Assembly (NCBI RefSeq): GCF_000186865.1
Contig: NW_008705563.1
Location: forward strand, 1,917,841 to 1,981,840
From: Aureococcus anophagefferens
Taxonomy: Eukaryota; Sar; Pelagophyceae; Pelagomonadales; Pelagomonadaceae
Length of the DNA stretch: 64,000 nt
Direction: 5' to 3'
The first letter of the stretch is position 1. Every line of letters begins with the position of its first letter. Shown one piece after another: positions 1 to 10,398 of this stretch. The notes under the pieces are model-generated. The model saw only the letters and a list, made by a program, of their open reading frames with translations, ran no database searches and was not told where the DNA came from. The position numbers were made by a program, and so were the translations under genes.

Positions 1-225
1 CCCCGACGCGAACTAAGTTGCTCGCCTTCGACCGATGGTCTTTCCCGAGCGACTCGCACCCGGGCCCAAGGCGCGACATGGTCCACAGACCGAGCGCCGC
101 GCCAAGTCCTGGAACCGCTGCATCGCGCGTCCGAGCCCGGAGCGAGGCAAAGCCGTGACGTCAAAACTGCACGGCTTCGCTGCTCTTTGAACCGGTTAAC
201 TTTAGCTTAGCCGGCAGTGAAGCTC

Positions 226-1663
226 TTAAAGGTCGCCGGATTTGGCGACGATGGCCTCGCGGAAGTGGGCGTCGATGGTGGCGCGGATGATGTCGATGGT
301 CGCGTCGCGCCATCGCAGGTGGAGCGCCTTGGCGACCATGGGCCGGCACGCGTCGAGGTCCGCGACGTGCTTGAGCAGGGCGACGGCGTGCTTCGACGCG
401 GTCTCGGAGACCTCCTCCATGCCCAGGAGCGTGTCGACGGCGCCGCAGGCGACCATGCGGGACCGCGCGTCGTCGTTCTCGTAGGACAGGTTCCGCAGCG
501 CGCCCGCGGCGCCCTCGCGGCACGGCGTCGTGCCGCCGCTGCCGCAGAGGTCGCAGAGCGCCTCGACGGCGCCCGCGGCGACGATGGCCGCCTGGTTCGC
601 CGCGTTGTCGAAGGCGAGGTTCCAGAGGCAGCGCGCGGCGCACTCGGCGCCCGCGGCGACGGACGTCGCGGTCCGCGGCGTCGCGCAGCGGAGCGAGCCG
701 CCGTCGCGGAGGAGCTCGACGAGCGGCGGGATCGCGCCCGCGGCGACGACGGCGACCTGGTTCGCCTTGTCGACGGCGAGGTTCCGCAGCGCGCCGGCCG
801 CGGCCTCCTTGGCGCCGACCGTCGCGCCGTCGCGCGCGAGCGCGACGAGCGCGGCGACGCCGCCGTGCTGCGCGATCCTCAACTTGTTCCGGTCCGAGAT
901 CGCCAGGTTCCAGAGGCAGCGCGCGGCGGCCTCCGTGACCGGCGGCGACGCGCGGCCGCAGGTCGCCGGGTCCGCGAGGCGCACGAGGTGCCTGCGCCGA
1001 ATTCAACCACTGGTTTGGGTGGTCCCGACCAAACTTGAGAATTCTCGAGCTCGGTCACATCGAAGTCGATTCGGCCGATTTTTGGACGAATCGATCGCTC
1101 TCGTCGAGTTCTCGAAGCACAGCCGAAGATGTTGCGTCGAAGCCGTCGCGTACGCGCACATTGAAGTCGAGTTGAAGATTTGAATTCGGCACGGCGAGGC
1201 GCGGCACCGCGCCCGCGTCGACGACGGCCGCCTTCGCGTCTTTGTCCATCGCGAGCACCCGCAGCTGGCTCGCGGCCTTAAGGAGCTTCGTCGACGTCGC
1301 CTGGGCGTTGGCGAGGACGCCGACGAGCGCCTCGACCTTTCTTCGCGCCTTGTCGCCGTCGTCGCTCGACGTCCGCGTCACGCGCGCGCGCGTCGCGCGG
1401 TACGCTCCGCTCAGCGTCCGCGACAGCGTGCGCTGCCGGTTGCCGATCTCCTTGGCGTCCTTGACCTCCGACGGCCGCGACGGCGACGACGGCTCGTCGT
1501 CGTCATCCTTGCCCTCGCTGAGCAGGATGTCGTCGAGGGACGCCGGGTCGCCCTCGGCGGGCGACAGGCGCAGGTCCGAGGGCCGGCCGTCGTCCTTGGA
1601 GGCCTTCGGGCGCGTCGGCCAGAACCCGTCGCCGTCGTCGTCGGAGGCGTCCTTGGCCTCCAT
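226..1663 (-). CDS. Armadillo-repeat protein, split by an introner
   Basis: Exons 1203-1663 and 226-991 give about 408 residues. The first ~100 residues are acidic and Ser-rich. The rest is tandem armadillo repeats of the form DAGAVPxLV and GALRNLA/CLWNLA (at least five), the usual all-helical protein-binding superhelix. The ~211-nt intron 992-1202 is a divergent introner. Taking the GC at 1202-1201 as donor joins AGAVP to HLVRLAD, exactly restoring a repeat; no GT donor gives the right frame. An alternative start at 1801 adds 46 residues. The gene is divergent from the oxygenase at 1825 with only ~160 nt between start codons, so they probably share a promoter region. The fold is clear; partner and pathway are unknown. 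Confidence 0.82.
992..1202 (-). mobile_element. Divergent introner (intron of armadillo gene)
   Basis: 211-nt insertion flanked by 8-bp target copies differing at one position (GCGCCTCG upstream, GCACCTCG downstream in gene sense). Its ends are inverted repeats around GCCGAATTCAA. The core shares GATTTTTGGACGA, CTCGAAGC and TTGAAGT blocks with the 200-nt family, but the rest has drifted, so this looks like an old member or a separate subfamily. Donor is GC (first bases of the target copy), acceptor is the element's own CAG. Confidence 0.8.
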
Positions 1664-1824
1664 GGGTCGGCGGCGGGGCTGCTCCTTCAGGGGCTGCTTC
1701 TCTTCGGGCTCTCCATGCTTCACTGCTTCATCACCGTCGCGCGGGGTCGATGCTGCACCGCCGTGATTGTCCCACCATCGATCGGCTTTGGGCGGGCGCA
1801 TTATGCTGGCTGTGCACGCGTGCC

Positions 1825-2628
1825 ATGGCGCCAACAGCCGTGGATTCAGTCGCGTCGGCGGCGTATCACCCAACGAAGACGGCCGTCTCGACGCAGCCGT
1901 TGCACCGACGCAACGCGACCCCAACAACCGCCTCGAAGACGGCCGTCGCGGCCCACCGAGGCTTGCTGAGCGCCGCGGAGGTCGCGGAGATCCGCGCCTT
2001 CGCGGCGACGCAGACGCGGCCGGAGCAGATCCAGAGCCGGTCCCACGACGACACGCGCATCGTGACGTATTTGAGCTACGAGCGCGCGTTCCGCCGCCGC
2101 CTGCCGGAAACCTACGCAAAGCTCCGCGGCGTCGCGCTCGCGAAGCACGTCGCCGAGGGCGGCGACGCGTCCCAGCGCTTCGAGCTGCGCGTCGCCGAGC
2201 ACCACGTCGTGACGCCCGGCGGGGGGCTCTTCGACCCGCAGCACGTCGACGCGGGGAGCCTCGTGACCGTCGACGTTATGCTCGACGCGGCCTTCGAGGG
2301 CGGCGCGTTCCGCACGTTGGAGGACGGCGCCGCGGTGTCGCACGCGGACGTGTTTCGGGACCCGGGCGACGCCGTCGTCTTCCTGTCGCTCAAGCGGCAC
2401 CACGTCGACCGGGTGACGGCCGGCGCGCGGCGCGTGCTCGTGCTCGAGTTCTGGGACGGGCCGGAGCGCGGCTGCCCGCACCGCTGCGAGCGGCCGCGCG
2501 GCGCGTGCGACGTCGCGGTCCACGACGCGGTCCTCGCGGGCGCCGGCGACTTCGGCGCCGCGTTCTTCGGCGCGCTCGACCCCGCGCTCGTCCGGGACGC
2601 CATGGCCGCGCTGGAGCGCGACGACTAA
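1825..2628 (+). CDS. 2-oxoglutarate/Fe(II) oxygenase, prolyl 4-hydroxylase-like
   Basis: 267 residues. The C-terminal two thirds has the P4H double-stranded beta-helix signature. The iron ligands appear as HVD (in DPQHVDAGS) and a distal His in LKRHHVDRVTAG, followed by ARRVLVLEFW, where an Arg is placed to bind 2-oxoglutarate. A Cys/His-rich stretch (GCPHRCERPRGACD) follows the core. The start at 1825 is the first Met after the short divergent intergenic region; the first ~50 residues are low-complexity and could be a targeting region. The substrate (prolyl residue of a protein, or something else) cannot be told. Convergent with the cation exchanger at 2712. Confidence 0.75.
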   Translation: MAPTAVDSVASAAYHPTKTAVSTQPLHRRNATPTTASKTAVAAHRGLLSAAEVAEIRAFAATQTRPEQIQSRSHDDTRIVTYLSYERAFRRRLPETYAKLRGVALAKHVAEGGDASQRFELRVAEHHVVTPGGGLFDPQHVDAGSLVTVDVMLDAAFEGGAFRTLEDGAAVSHADVFRDPGDAVVFLSLKRHHVDRVTAGARRVLVLEFWDGPERGCPHRCERPRGACDVAVHDAVLAGAGDFGAAFFGALDPALVRDAMAALERDD

Positions 2629-2711
2629 GGCGACACCCGCTTACATTTCAACAACGGGGGGGGCGAGGGGGGGGGGACCGCCGCGGCGGCGAGGCGCGCG
2701 CGGCGCGCCGC

Positions 2712-4683
2712 TCAGTCCAGGCCCATGGCTTCGAGCCCGGCGACGAGGAGCATGGAGGCGGGGTAGAAGGAGAGCACGATGGCCGCGTCGCGCATCGTGA
2801 GCGTCTTCTTCGTGAGCACGGCGCCGACGGCGAGCTGGACGAAGACGATGGCGATGGTCTCCGCGGAGTACTGCCACGCGATGCCCTTGAAGTAGATGAG
2901 CCCCATGAAGATGGAGAGGCAGAACGTGTTGTTCATGGACGCGGCGCCCTCGAGGGCCGTGAAGGAGATCGTGATGGAGTTCCGCGTCTTCTTCTGCGCG
3001 TAGTAGAACGACGCGAGCAGCTCCGACGCGTTCGACGCGAGGGGCGCGAGCACGAAGGACACGTAGAAGGGCGAGATGCCCGTGCGGGCGCCGATCTCCG
3101 ACATGACGTCGACCATGGGGTCGCTGAAGATCAACACGACGGCCGTGCCGACGGCCAGCGTCGTGAACGCGCGGCGCTTGATGACCGTCTGCTGCTGCGC
3201 CGGCGTGAGGTCCGCGATGTCGTCGGGGATCTCCTCCTCCTCGTCCTCCTCCTCGTCGTCGTCGTCGTCGTTGACCGACGAGATCGCCGACGCGAGCGCG
3301 TGCGTGTGCTCCGTCTCGGACGTCCTGCTGATGACGTGGTTGCAGATGCCGTGCACGAACCTGCCGGCCGCCGCTCGAACGGAGCGCGAGCAAAAGAAAG
3401 ACGCCGCGCGACGCGCTCCTCGAAGTCGATCTCGCCGCTCTTGTCCGCGTCGAGCTCGTTGAAGAGGATCTGCATCTTGTCCTACCAAGCATGACGGTGA
3501 CGATTTTTCATCGTTTTCCCACCCCAAATCTCTCGAGAATCGTCACGGCCACAGGACGCTGATGTTCGCCGGCGTCGGATGCTCCCCGAGGTCGCGGAAG
3601 ACGTTCTCGACCTCCTGGATGTCGAGCTTGCCGTTCTTGTCGCGGTCGAAGCGGTTGAAGAAGGGCCGCACGATGTCGCCGATCTTCGCCTTGGCCGCGT
3701 CCGCGACGCCGACCGTGCCGTACGCGCCGGGCGCGGCGCTGTCGTCGACGTCCTTGACGAGGTCCGCCATCGCGCCCGCCTGCGGTCCGCGCGGGTCGCG
3801 CCGCGCGGAAGCGTCGAAATAAAGACGCCGGCGGTCGCGAGCGACACCTCGCCCTTCATCATCATGGACTTGATCACGGACTCCTGCTTCATCTGCTTCG
3901 AGGCCTCGACGTCCGTGGACCGGACCTGGTAGACGAGGTAGCTCACGAACCCGCCGAGCGTGACGACGAGCCCCGCGAGGGCCCACTGGCGCTCGCCCGC
4001 GGCGACGTCCGCCGCCGACTCGCCGGCGAGGAAGAAGGCCGGGCCCTGGATGATGCCTGGCGCGCGGGAAACGCGTCGTGTTTTTTTCCTTGTGAAACGC
4101 GGCGGACGCCGGAATCGATGCCGTAGGACACGCAGGTGAGGCACATGACGACGGCGCCGGAGCGCACCTGGGCCCCCGGCTGGACGCCCGCGCCCGTCCA
4201 GCTCCGCAGCTTCGTGAGCTTGGGCTTCTTGCCGTAGTTCGCGTCGCCGTCGTCCTTTAGATCGACGCGGCCGGCGTAGAGCGCGAGGGCGAAGGGCACC
4301 TGGGGGACAAGAGCGACGCGTCATCTCGACGTTCTCGGGCGCGTTGGGAGACGCCGGCCGCGCGCCGTGAGGAGCATGATCGTGCTGCCCGCCAGCGCAC
4401 CCACGCCCACGGCGAGGTTTTCCTGAGCCTCCTCGACGCTGCCCAAACCGCTGAAGAGCATGATCGCGCCGTCGGGCACGGCGCCGAGCACGGGCAGCAC
4501 GCAGCTCCCGACGATGCCCGCGAGCGACGGCACGAGCAGGAGCAGGTCCGAGCCCTCCGAGATCTGATTCGACGCCCAAAAGAGCGCGTAGCCATAGGAG
4601 ACGAAGAGCCAGAGCAGGCCCGTGTTCCCGATCTCGCTCGCCTCGATGTCCGGGAACCCCATGCCGGCGGCCTCGCAGGTGCG
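2712..4683 (-). CDS. EF-hand sodium/calcium exchanger family protein (5' end unresolved)
   Basis: Six inferred exons: 4366-4683, 4122-4299, 3827-4056, 3558-3779, 3417-3481 and 2712-3360, all in compatible phase, giving ~553 residues. The N-terminal half has the first exchanger repeat (GSCVLPVLGAVPDGA, then VGVGALAGSTIMLL). The middle has two EF-hands (DRDKNGKLDIQE and DADKSGEIDFEE). An acidic stretch (DDDDDEEEDEEEE) precedes the second exchanger repeat (LAPLASNASELLAS). Order and lengths fit plant/protist EF-CAX proteins, which exchange Ca2+ for Na+ or H+ across endomembranes or the plasma membrane. Three introns (3361-3416, 4057-4121, 4300-4365) need GC donors; 3482-3557 and 3780-3826 use GT. 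An acceptor at 4684-4685 shows a further 5' exon, not identified. The join DFEE-FVHGI across 3361-3416 is strong support for that GC intron. Confidence 0.85.
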
Positions 4684-4864
4684 CTACGACCACGAGACAG
4701 CAGCCCGCGCGGCCAACAGAATTGAGCTTTGTCGAGATGCTTTATCGGCAATTGTAGACCTTCAACGAGAGGTGTTAATCATCAATGTTGAAGATCAACA
4801 TAAACCTTAGATGAGCCACTCGGCCTCGGGCGCGTGATGCGCACTGGCCTGACCCGAGAGTAGA

Positions 4865-5797
4865 ATGGCGCGCGCCGCGCTCTTCGCGCTCGTTTGCTCG
4901 CGCGCCGCGTGCTTGCAGCGGCCTTCGTCCTTGACTGCGGCGCCCGGGCCCACAATAGCTGCCAGCGCTGGGGCTTCCGACGACGAGTCGCTGACGCTGC
5001 TCTACGACTCCAAGTGCTGGGCGTGCCAATGGGAGGTGGACCACCTGACGTCGAACGGCGCGGACATGGATTTCGTGGACATCGAAGCCGACGACTACGG
5101 CGGCGTCGTGAGCTACGCCGACGGCATGCGATCCATCCGCGCCGTGCGCGGCGGCGGCGAGGTGCTCACGGGCCCGGACGCGTTCCGCGCCGCCTACGCG
5201 CGCGCTCGGCCGACGGCGCTCGGCGCGTTCTGGGCCCTCGGCGAGACGCCGCCGCTGCGGCCGCTCGTCGACGGCGGCTACGCGGCCTTCGCCGCGCTGC
5301 GGCCGTGGCTGACGCGGGGCGCGAGCGTCGAGGCGCTCGCGGCGGCGGCGGCGACGGACCGCGCGAGGCGAGTCGTCGCCGCCTGCGCGCGCGACCGCGA
5401 CGTCTCCGGCGGGGCCGTCGCCGACGCGCTCGACGCGCTCCGCGCCGCGCGGCCGTGCCCGCCGACGCGCGCGTCCTTCGCGGGGCGGTGGGAGCTCGTC
5501 TGGACGTCGTCGCTCGCGCGCGTCCCCTTCCTCGGCGGCTACATGCCGAACCGGGAACTGCTCACGTGGGACCTGGAGCGCGGGCGCCTGGACCTCGAGG
5601 TCGAGATCCTCCCCGTCCTCCCAAAGCTCGCCGTCGTTGGCGAGCGGCTCGAGTTCGCCGACTCGACGCTGACCTACGTCGTCGGCGAGGGCAAGCCGCC
5701 GTCGTCCTGGGCCGTGTTCCACGCGGACGGCGACATCGTCTGCGCGGACTCGTCGGTCACGGGCACGAACGTCATCCGCCGCGTCGGGCCGGACTAA
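4865..5797 (+). CDS. DCC (DUF393) thioredoxin-like + fibrillin-like protein
   Basis: 310 residues. The N-terminus looks like a signal or plastid targeting sequence (hydrophobic first 20 residues, then an Ala/Ser/Pro stretch). Residues ~43-120 match the DCC family: LLYDSKCWACQWEV gives a CxxC dithiol site, followed by the typical VDIEADDYGGV and AFRAAY segments. Residues ~200-305 resemble a PAP/fibrillin lipid-binding barrel (FAGRWELVWTSS start, VFHADGDIVC late strand). The DCC family is linked to thiol-disulfide exchange and fibrillins to plastid lipids, so a plastid thylakoid or plastoglobule role is a reasonable inference. Convergent with 5834-6643, 36 nt apart. Confidence 0.68.
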   Translation: MARAALFALVCSRAACLQRPSSLTAAPGPTIAASAGASDDESLTLLYDSKCWACQWEVDHLTSNGADMDFVDIEADDYGGVVSYADGMRSIRAVRGGGEVLTGPDAFRAAYARARPTALGAFWALGETPPLRPLVDGGYAAFAALRPWLTRGASVEALAAAAATDRARRVVAACARDRDVSGGAVADALDALRAARPCPPTRASFAGRWELVWTSSLARVPFLGGYMPNRELLTWDLERGRLDLEVEILPVLPKLAVVGERLEFADSTLTYVVGEGKPPSSWAVFHADGDIVCADSSVTGTNVIRRVGPD

Positions 5798-5833
5798 GGT
5801 TCGCGGAACTCTACACATACAAAAGCGCGCGCC

Positions 5834-6643
5834 TCACTGCGGCGTCTCGCGAAGGCGGAGCCGCGGCCGGGCCTTCGGGCTCGGCTTGGGCACGCGGTCG
5901 TAGGGCTTGCAGTCGGAATCGCGGCGGTCCGGCGGCGGCGGCCCCGGGTCGTAGCAGCTCTGGGCCGCGTCGAGGCAGGACCCCTCGAAGCCGACGCAGG
6001 ACACGAGGCCGAGGCGCTCCCACCACCAGCGGCCCTCGGCCTTGGGCTTGGCCTCCTTTGGCAGGCGCCGCTCCACGTCGTCGTAGAACTCCATGCCGTC
6101 GTCGTAGTCCGCGGCGTCGTCGTCGACCTCGGTGGAAGCGGCGAGCGACACGGGCACGGTCCAGCGCGTCGTGCCCCACGCTCGCTGCCGGTTCGCGTCC
6201 TCCCAGGGGATGGGCTCCGGCAAGTTCGAGAGCCGGTCCGGAGAGTCGTCGATGCTCATCGTCGGCGCCCGCTGCTCGAAGCTGATGCGCCGCGCGGCGG
6301 ACATGCGGCTCGACTCTAGGGAGGCGGGCGCGGCCCTCGCGGCCGGGAGAACGGGCGACGCCGCGGGCGACGGCGCGGGGGACCGCTCCTCTTGGGTCGG
6401 CGGACTCCGGGGCGCCGGCGCCCAGCCGGACGTCGACTCGGCCGTGAAGCTCGCGCGCTTCGCCTTGACGGAACTGTGCTTGAGGTCGCGCTCGACGTCG
6501 AGCATGCGCGAGAGGCGCACGTTCTCGTCGCGCCGCTGGCTTACTTCACGCTGGAGTTTCATCGAGTGCGAGAAGAGCAATGAGATGTTCTCAATATCTG
6601 CCCCCCAGATCTTCGGCGCGCCGTCGCGCTCGGCGCGCGCCAT
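5834..6643 (-). CDS. Uncharacterised coiled-coil protein
   Basis: 269 residues, single exon, not recognised. Residues ~18-60 have a heptad-like charged helix (SMKLQREVSQRRDENVRLSR) consistent with a short coiled coil. A Pro/Ser/Ala-rich linker follows, then an acidic patch with DDDAADYDDG and a C-terminal Trp/Cys-containing segment (GRWWWERLG, then four Cys). It ends in a basic, Pro-rich tail. No signal peptide or membrane span is seen. It could be a small adaptor or cytoskeletal protein; nothing more can be said. Confidence 0.55.
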   Translation of the reverse strand: MARAERDGAPKIWGADIENISLLFSHSMKLQREVSQRRDENVRLSRMLDVERDLKHSSVKAKRASFTAESTSGWAPAPRSPPTQEERSPAPSPAASPVLPAARAAPASLESSRMSAARRISFEQRAPTMSIDDSPDRLSNLPEPIPWEDANRQRAWGTTRWTVPVSLAASTEVDDDAADYDDGMEFYDDVERRLPKEAKPKAEGRWWWERLGLVSCVGFEGSCLDAAQSCYDPGPPPPDRRDSDCKPYDRVPKPSPKARPRLRLRETPQ

Positions 6644-6816
6644 GGCCGCGAAGAGCCCCTCCCTCCCACCGGGGCGGCTCCCAGGGATTCCGCAGCCCCT
6701 GTCCCACCTTCGGCGCCCACCACCTTTCGGTGTCTTTTCGGCTGCCCCTGTCTACAGACGTTAAGATACGTCTACGGTTGAACTTCAACTTGAAGATACT
6801 CCGGGCCCGAATGTTA

Positions 6817-7911
6817 CTACGCGAGGATGTCCGGCTCCTCGTAGTCCGGGAGGTCGTCGTCCATGGCCGCGGACGCGCCGGTTTCCGGGTCGTCGCCCTC
6901 GGCGTCGGCGACGGCGGACGCGGCCTTGGCGAAGACGGCCGCGGCCGCGTCGGGCAGCTGCTCGGGCATGGACGCGCGCGCGTCCGCCGCAGCCGCGGCC
7001 GCGGCCGTGCGGTCGGCCTTGGCCTCGATGCGCCGCAGCTTCTCCTCCTTCTGCAGCGCCATGTTCTTCTCGTCGAGGAACTTGCGGATGATGCGCGACA
7101 AAGACGACGCCTTGTTGCGCACCCTGCGGAGGTCGATGGAGAGGAACTGCTCCGTCACCGCCATCGCCTCGGGCTCGGCCATGGACGCGAGGCGGTTGAG
7201 CATCAAGGGATCGCATAATTCTGTGGGCGTGATGATGCCCAGGTCGATCTGCGTCCGGAGCCGCGCGACGACGGACGCGTGGACGCGGTCGAAGTCGCGG
7301 GGCAGCTTCACGTGGCGGCCGACCTTCTCGAGATGGGCGGTGGGGTCGATCGGTTTCGCGCGCTCGCGCAGGCGCAGCATCTTCGCGTAGCCCACGTAGG
7401 AGTCGTCGCTGTCGGACTCGTGATCGCCGTGGCTGGGCTTGCGGGCGAGGGACCGGTGCTCGAACTCGGAGCTCTCGGACGTGTCCGTGCCCAGGATGGG
7501 CCGCCGCGGCAGGCGGCTCCGGTCCTCGCCGCCGCCGCGGTCGGGCCGCCGCGACGACGGGCGCCGCCGCCGCCGCCGGGGCGATTCCGACGACGACGAC
7601 CGCGACCGGCTCCGCCGCCGCCGCCGCGACCGCCGCGACGACCGGCGCTTCCGCGACGGCTTGCGCCGCCGTCGCGACGCGTCCGAGGAGTCCGAGTCAT
7701 CGCGCCTGCGCTTCTTCTTCCGGTCCGAGCCGCCGCTTCGCTTCTTCTTTTTCGATTTGCGTTCCTTGGACGACTTGGCGGACATTTGGGCGTCGTCGCC
7801 TTCGTCGTCCGCGTCGTCGTTTTTCGCGTCCTTCATGTGCTTGTCGGACGACGAGCGCTCGTCATCGCCGCCGTCGCTCTCGTCATCGTCTTTGCGGCGT
7901 CTCGTCGCCAT
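6817..7911 (-). CDS. SR-rich nuclear protein with hnRNP Q-type acidic domain
   Basis: 364 residues. The first ~130 residues are Lys/Arg/Ser/Asp rich with many RS and RR repeats and KKKKR-type nuclear signals, typical of splicing-related proteins. Residues ~195-285 resemble the acidic helical domain at the N-terminus of hnRNP Q/SYNCRIP: a DLGIITPTELCD segment, a helix, then SIDLRRVRNKASSLSRIIRKF, the conserved RNK core. No RRM follows, unlike hnRNP Q itself. Role in pre-mRNA binding is inferred. The first ATG is at 7911; an in-frame GTG lies 6 nt upstream. Divergent from the sulfotransferase at 8025. Confidence 0.7.
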   Translation of the reverse strand: MATRRRKDDDESDGGDDERSSSDKHMKDAKNDDADDEGDDAQMSAKSSKERKSKKKKRSGGSDRKKKRRRDDSDSSDASRRRRKPSRKRRSSRRSRRRRRSRSRSSSSESPRRRRRRPSSRRPDRGGGEDRSRLPRRPILGTDTSESSEFEHRSLARKPSHGDHESDSDDSYVGYAKMLRLRERAKPIDPTAHLEKVGRHVKLPRDFDRVHASVVARLRTQIDLGIITPTELCDPLMLNRLASMAEPEAMAVTEQFLSIDLRRVRNKASSLSRIIRKFLDEKNMALQKEEKLRRIEAKADRTAAAAAAADARASMPEQLPDAAAAVFAKAASAVADAEGDDPETGASAAMDDDLPDYEEPDILA

Positions 7912-8024
7912 GCCCACGGCGCGGGGCTGCCAATGATGACGCTGGCTTGAAGCCCAAGTTGAAACAGTGCAGAGATGGTGGCTGTCATAAATTATGTATG
8001 TGATTCCAGCTCGCCGCGTGAGAC

Positions 8025-9194
8025 ATGCAGTGGCTGTGGCTCCTCGTCGCGGCGCGCGTCGCCGACGCCCGCTTCGCGAATCGCACGGTCGTCGTCGACC
8101 GCGGCGCCTTTCCGCACCTCGCCATCGTCGGCTCGGACAAGGGCGGCACGTCCGACGCCTTTGTCGCCATCGTCAAACACGGCGACTGGGCGGCCAAGTA
8201 CACCGTCGACTGCGACACCATCCGGGTCAAGAAGTTGGGCGACCGCGCCCGCGACAAGTGCCGGCAGAAGAGCAAGGAGTTGGGATGCTTGTACCGCGGT
8301 GGAACGCTCGAGAGCTGGAGGCGCTGCTACAGCGGCTACGTGCCCGACAACATGAAGAAGGGCATCACGGACAAGCTCTGGATGGACGCGACGCCGAACT
8401 ATTTGTGGGGGTGGTGCAGGGGCACCGACGCGGCCTCGCGGCTCTTCGAGCTGTCGCCGCGGACCGTCGTCGTCGCGCTCCTCCGCGAGCCGATGGACCG
8501 CCTGCGGAGCTTGTTTAACTACTGGAGCACGGAGCCCATCGGCCTCGAGATCGCGACGACGCTGGAGCCGCACGTGCTCCTCGACCTCGCGTACCTCGAG
8601 AAGCCCTGGGCGACGCCGGTGACGCGGACGACGGCGAGCGAGACGCTGAGCGCGGAGCGGCTCTTCGAAGAGGGCGGCAGGGACGTGTACGAGCTGTACC
8701 AAAAGAACTACGTGATCTGGGCCGGCGGGCAGCCGCGGGAGGTCTGCGCGGGCGTGCTGGGACCAAAGCAGCGGCGCGGGCCCTGGGGGCGCGGTGAGAT
8801 GAGGGAGAGGTGCCCGGTGTTCACGAATCTCATCTTGACGGGTTTGTATTACACGTTCCTGCGGCATTGGATCCGCCTTTTCCCGGAGCAGGTGATCGTC
8901 GTCCAGTCCGAATACTACTTTCAGGACCGACGCGTACTCTTGAGCCTGCTCGGCCGCGGCGCGCCGGCGCCGGCCATCGACGGGCCGCCGGCGTCGTCCC
9001 ACGCCAAAAAGGTCGCGAACCGGGGCCACTACGTCTACGGCAACGCGACGCTCACGAACGAGACGCACGCGCGGCTTGAGGCGTTCTACGCGCGGCCGAA
9101 CGCGCTCCTGCGGACGCTCCTCGCCGACGAGGCCAGAGCCGGCCGGATTCTCGTGTCGCCGGACCCGGCGGTGCCCGGCTCCTGGTGGACCTAA
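8025..9194 (+). CDS. Golgi/secretory sulfotransferase-like protein
   Basis: 389 residues with an N-terminal hydrophobic signal or anchor (MQWLWLLVAARVADA). The PAPS-binding elements of heparan-type sulfotransferases are visible: 5' loop IVGSDKGGTSDAF and 3' element LLREPMDRLRSLFNYW. Between them several Cys (CDTIRV, CRQKS, LGCLYRG) suggest disulfides in the secretory lumen, and N-glycosylation sequons occur near both ends (NRTV, NATLTNETH). Expected reaction: transfer of sulfate from PAPS to a carbohydrate or other acceptor; the acceptor is unknown. Two further sulfotransferase-like genes lie at 25605 and 61738. Confidence 0.8.
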   Translation: MQWLWLLVAARVADARFANRTVVVDRGAFPHLAIVGSDKGGTSDAFVAIVKHGDWAAKYTVDCDTIRVKKLGDRARDKCRQKSKELGCLYRGGTLESWRRCYSGYVPDNMKKGITDKLWMDATPNYLWGWCRGTDAASRLFELSPRTVVVALLREPMDRLRSLFNYWSTEPIGLEIATTLEPHVLLDLAYLEKPWATPVTRTTASETLSAERLFEEGGRDVYELYQKNYVIWAGGQPREVCAGVLGPKQRRGPWGRGEMRERCPVFTNLILTGLYYTFLRHWIRLFPEQVIVVQSEYYFQDRRVLLSLLGRGAPAPAIDGPPASSHAKKVANRGHYVYGNATLTNETHARLEAFYARPNALLRTLLADEARAGRILVSPDPAVPGSWWT

Positions 9195-10398
9195 TTTTAA
9201 AAACCGAGCCACTCCAGCTGGTTGACCGAAATGATAACCACAGCTAAAGCTTCGCGCACGTAACCACTGTCAGTCTCGTTTGATCCTCGTCGCTGAAAAG
9301 TGTTATAAACACACAACAAAAGCGAGCAAATGAAATTTGCGGTCACTCGATTGAAGTAAATGTATCTCCGACCATCAACCAACAACAAACCTCCTTCAAG
9401 AACACCCCTGCTGCGGGATTTTCAACGGCCTCCAAGACGCCTTCCAAGGCTAACCCTCCGGCTTCGCACCGTGTCGCACGGCATGAGCTGCGACGATCTT
9501 TTTGGCTCGCGAGCACCTTTATGCGTCGGCTCATGGCCCGCGCATGTGGCGCCCGAGAGCGTGTGGTGCCGTTGGAGCCCGTGGCGCGACGCCGTGCCCG
9601 GCCCGCTGGCCGCGACAGTCGCTCCGGTCGGCCGCGCCGAGGACGTCTCGGCGAAGCGCTCGCGCGCCGCGCGCTGCGCGCGCGGGGTCGCGGGGCGCCC
9701 CGGGGCGCCGCGGCACGTCGGTACGGCGGCGCCCACGAACGATCAATTCGTTTGCGGTCGTGCCGGCGCGCGCGCGCGCGCGCTCGGGATCGGCCGAAAA
9801 AAACGGTTGGTCGTTGCTCGAGACGCGCGCGCGAAAAGTGTGCGACAGAGAGTCGGGGATTGTTTGTGCGCGCGCGCGCATCCAATGCCGCCGTACTGGC
9901 GCGTCGTGATGCTCTGCGGCGCCCCGGACACCGCGCGCGCGGCGCGCCGGCTCCGCTCGTTTCACCGAGACGATCTCGGCCGCGATCACACGCGACTCAC
10001 GTCGCCCCACGACCCAGGCCCGCCGCGCCCGGGTCCGCATGGGTTTCGTACACCCTACGAACCAATTTCCTGGCAGAGACGCGCGCGCTGACGCCCGCAC
10101 ACCCGGTTTCGATGCGTATCGGACCCCCCCACGGAGACGGCCGCCCGCGCCGCGCGCGACCGAGAACGAGCTAGCGCGCGTGGAATTTTTCCTACCTGGG
10201 GAGTAACCCGAGGGAGGCGTAGGAGTCGACCGCGTCGATTTTGGTGCCGATGGCGAAGCCCTATGCCTTTCCCTAAACTCCCGGAGGACGCAGAACACAC
10301 CACCGTGCTATTAGTGGAAACTTCTGCTCCGCTACGCTTCCCAAATTCTTACTCTACGAGTTGCGAATTACAGGGAAGGCGCAGCGTGCGCTATAAAA
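9195..10398. other. Intergenic, no gene recognised
   Basis: About 1.2 kb between the sulfotransferase stop and the importin stop. Open frames here (for example 9360-10091) are Arg-rich composition artefacts without domain signals. The stretch includes a (CG)n run near 9766-9783 and a second near 9865-9880. AT-richer segments at 9195-9370 and 10280-10398 are probably 3' flanks of the two genes. Confidence 0.6.

Noticed and set aside
992..1202. GT donor one codon downstream in the armadillo gene
   Set aside because: Both available GT sites are in the wrong phase for the armadillo reading of the next exon; only the GC at the target copy restores it.
9766..9783. (CG)n tract as a regulatory Z-DNA element
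   Set aside because: Short and expected by chance in such GC-rich DNA; no supporting context.
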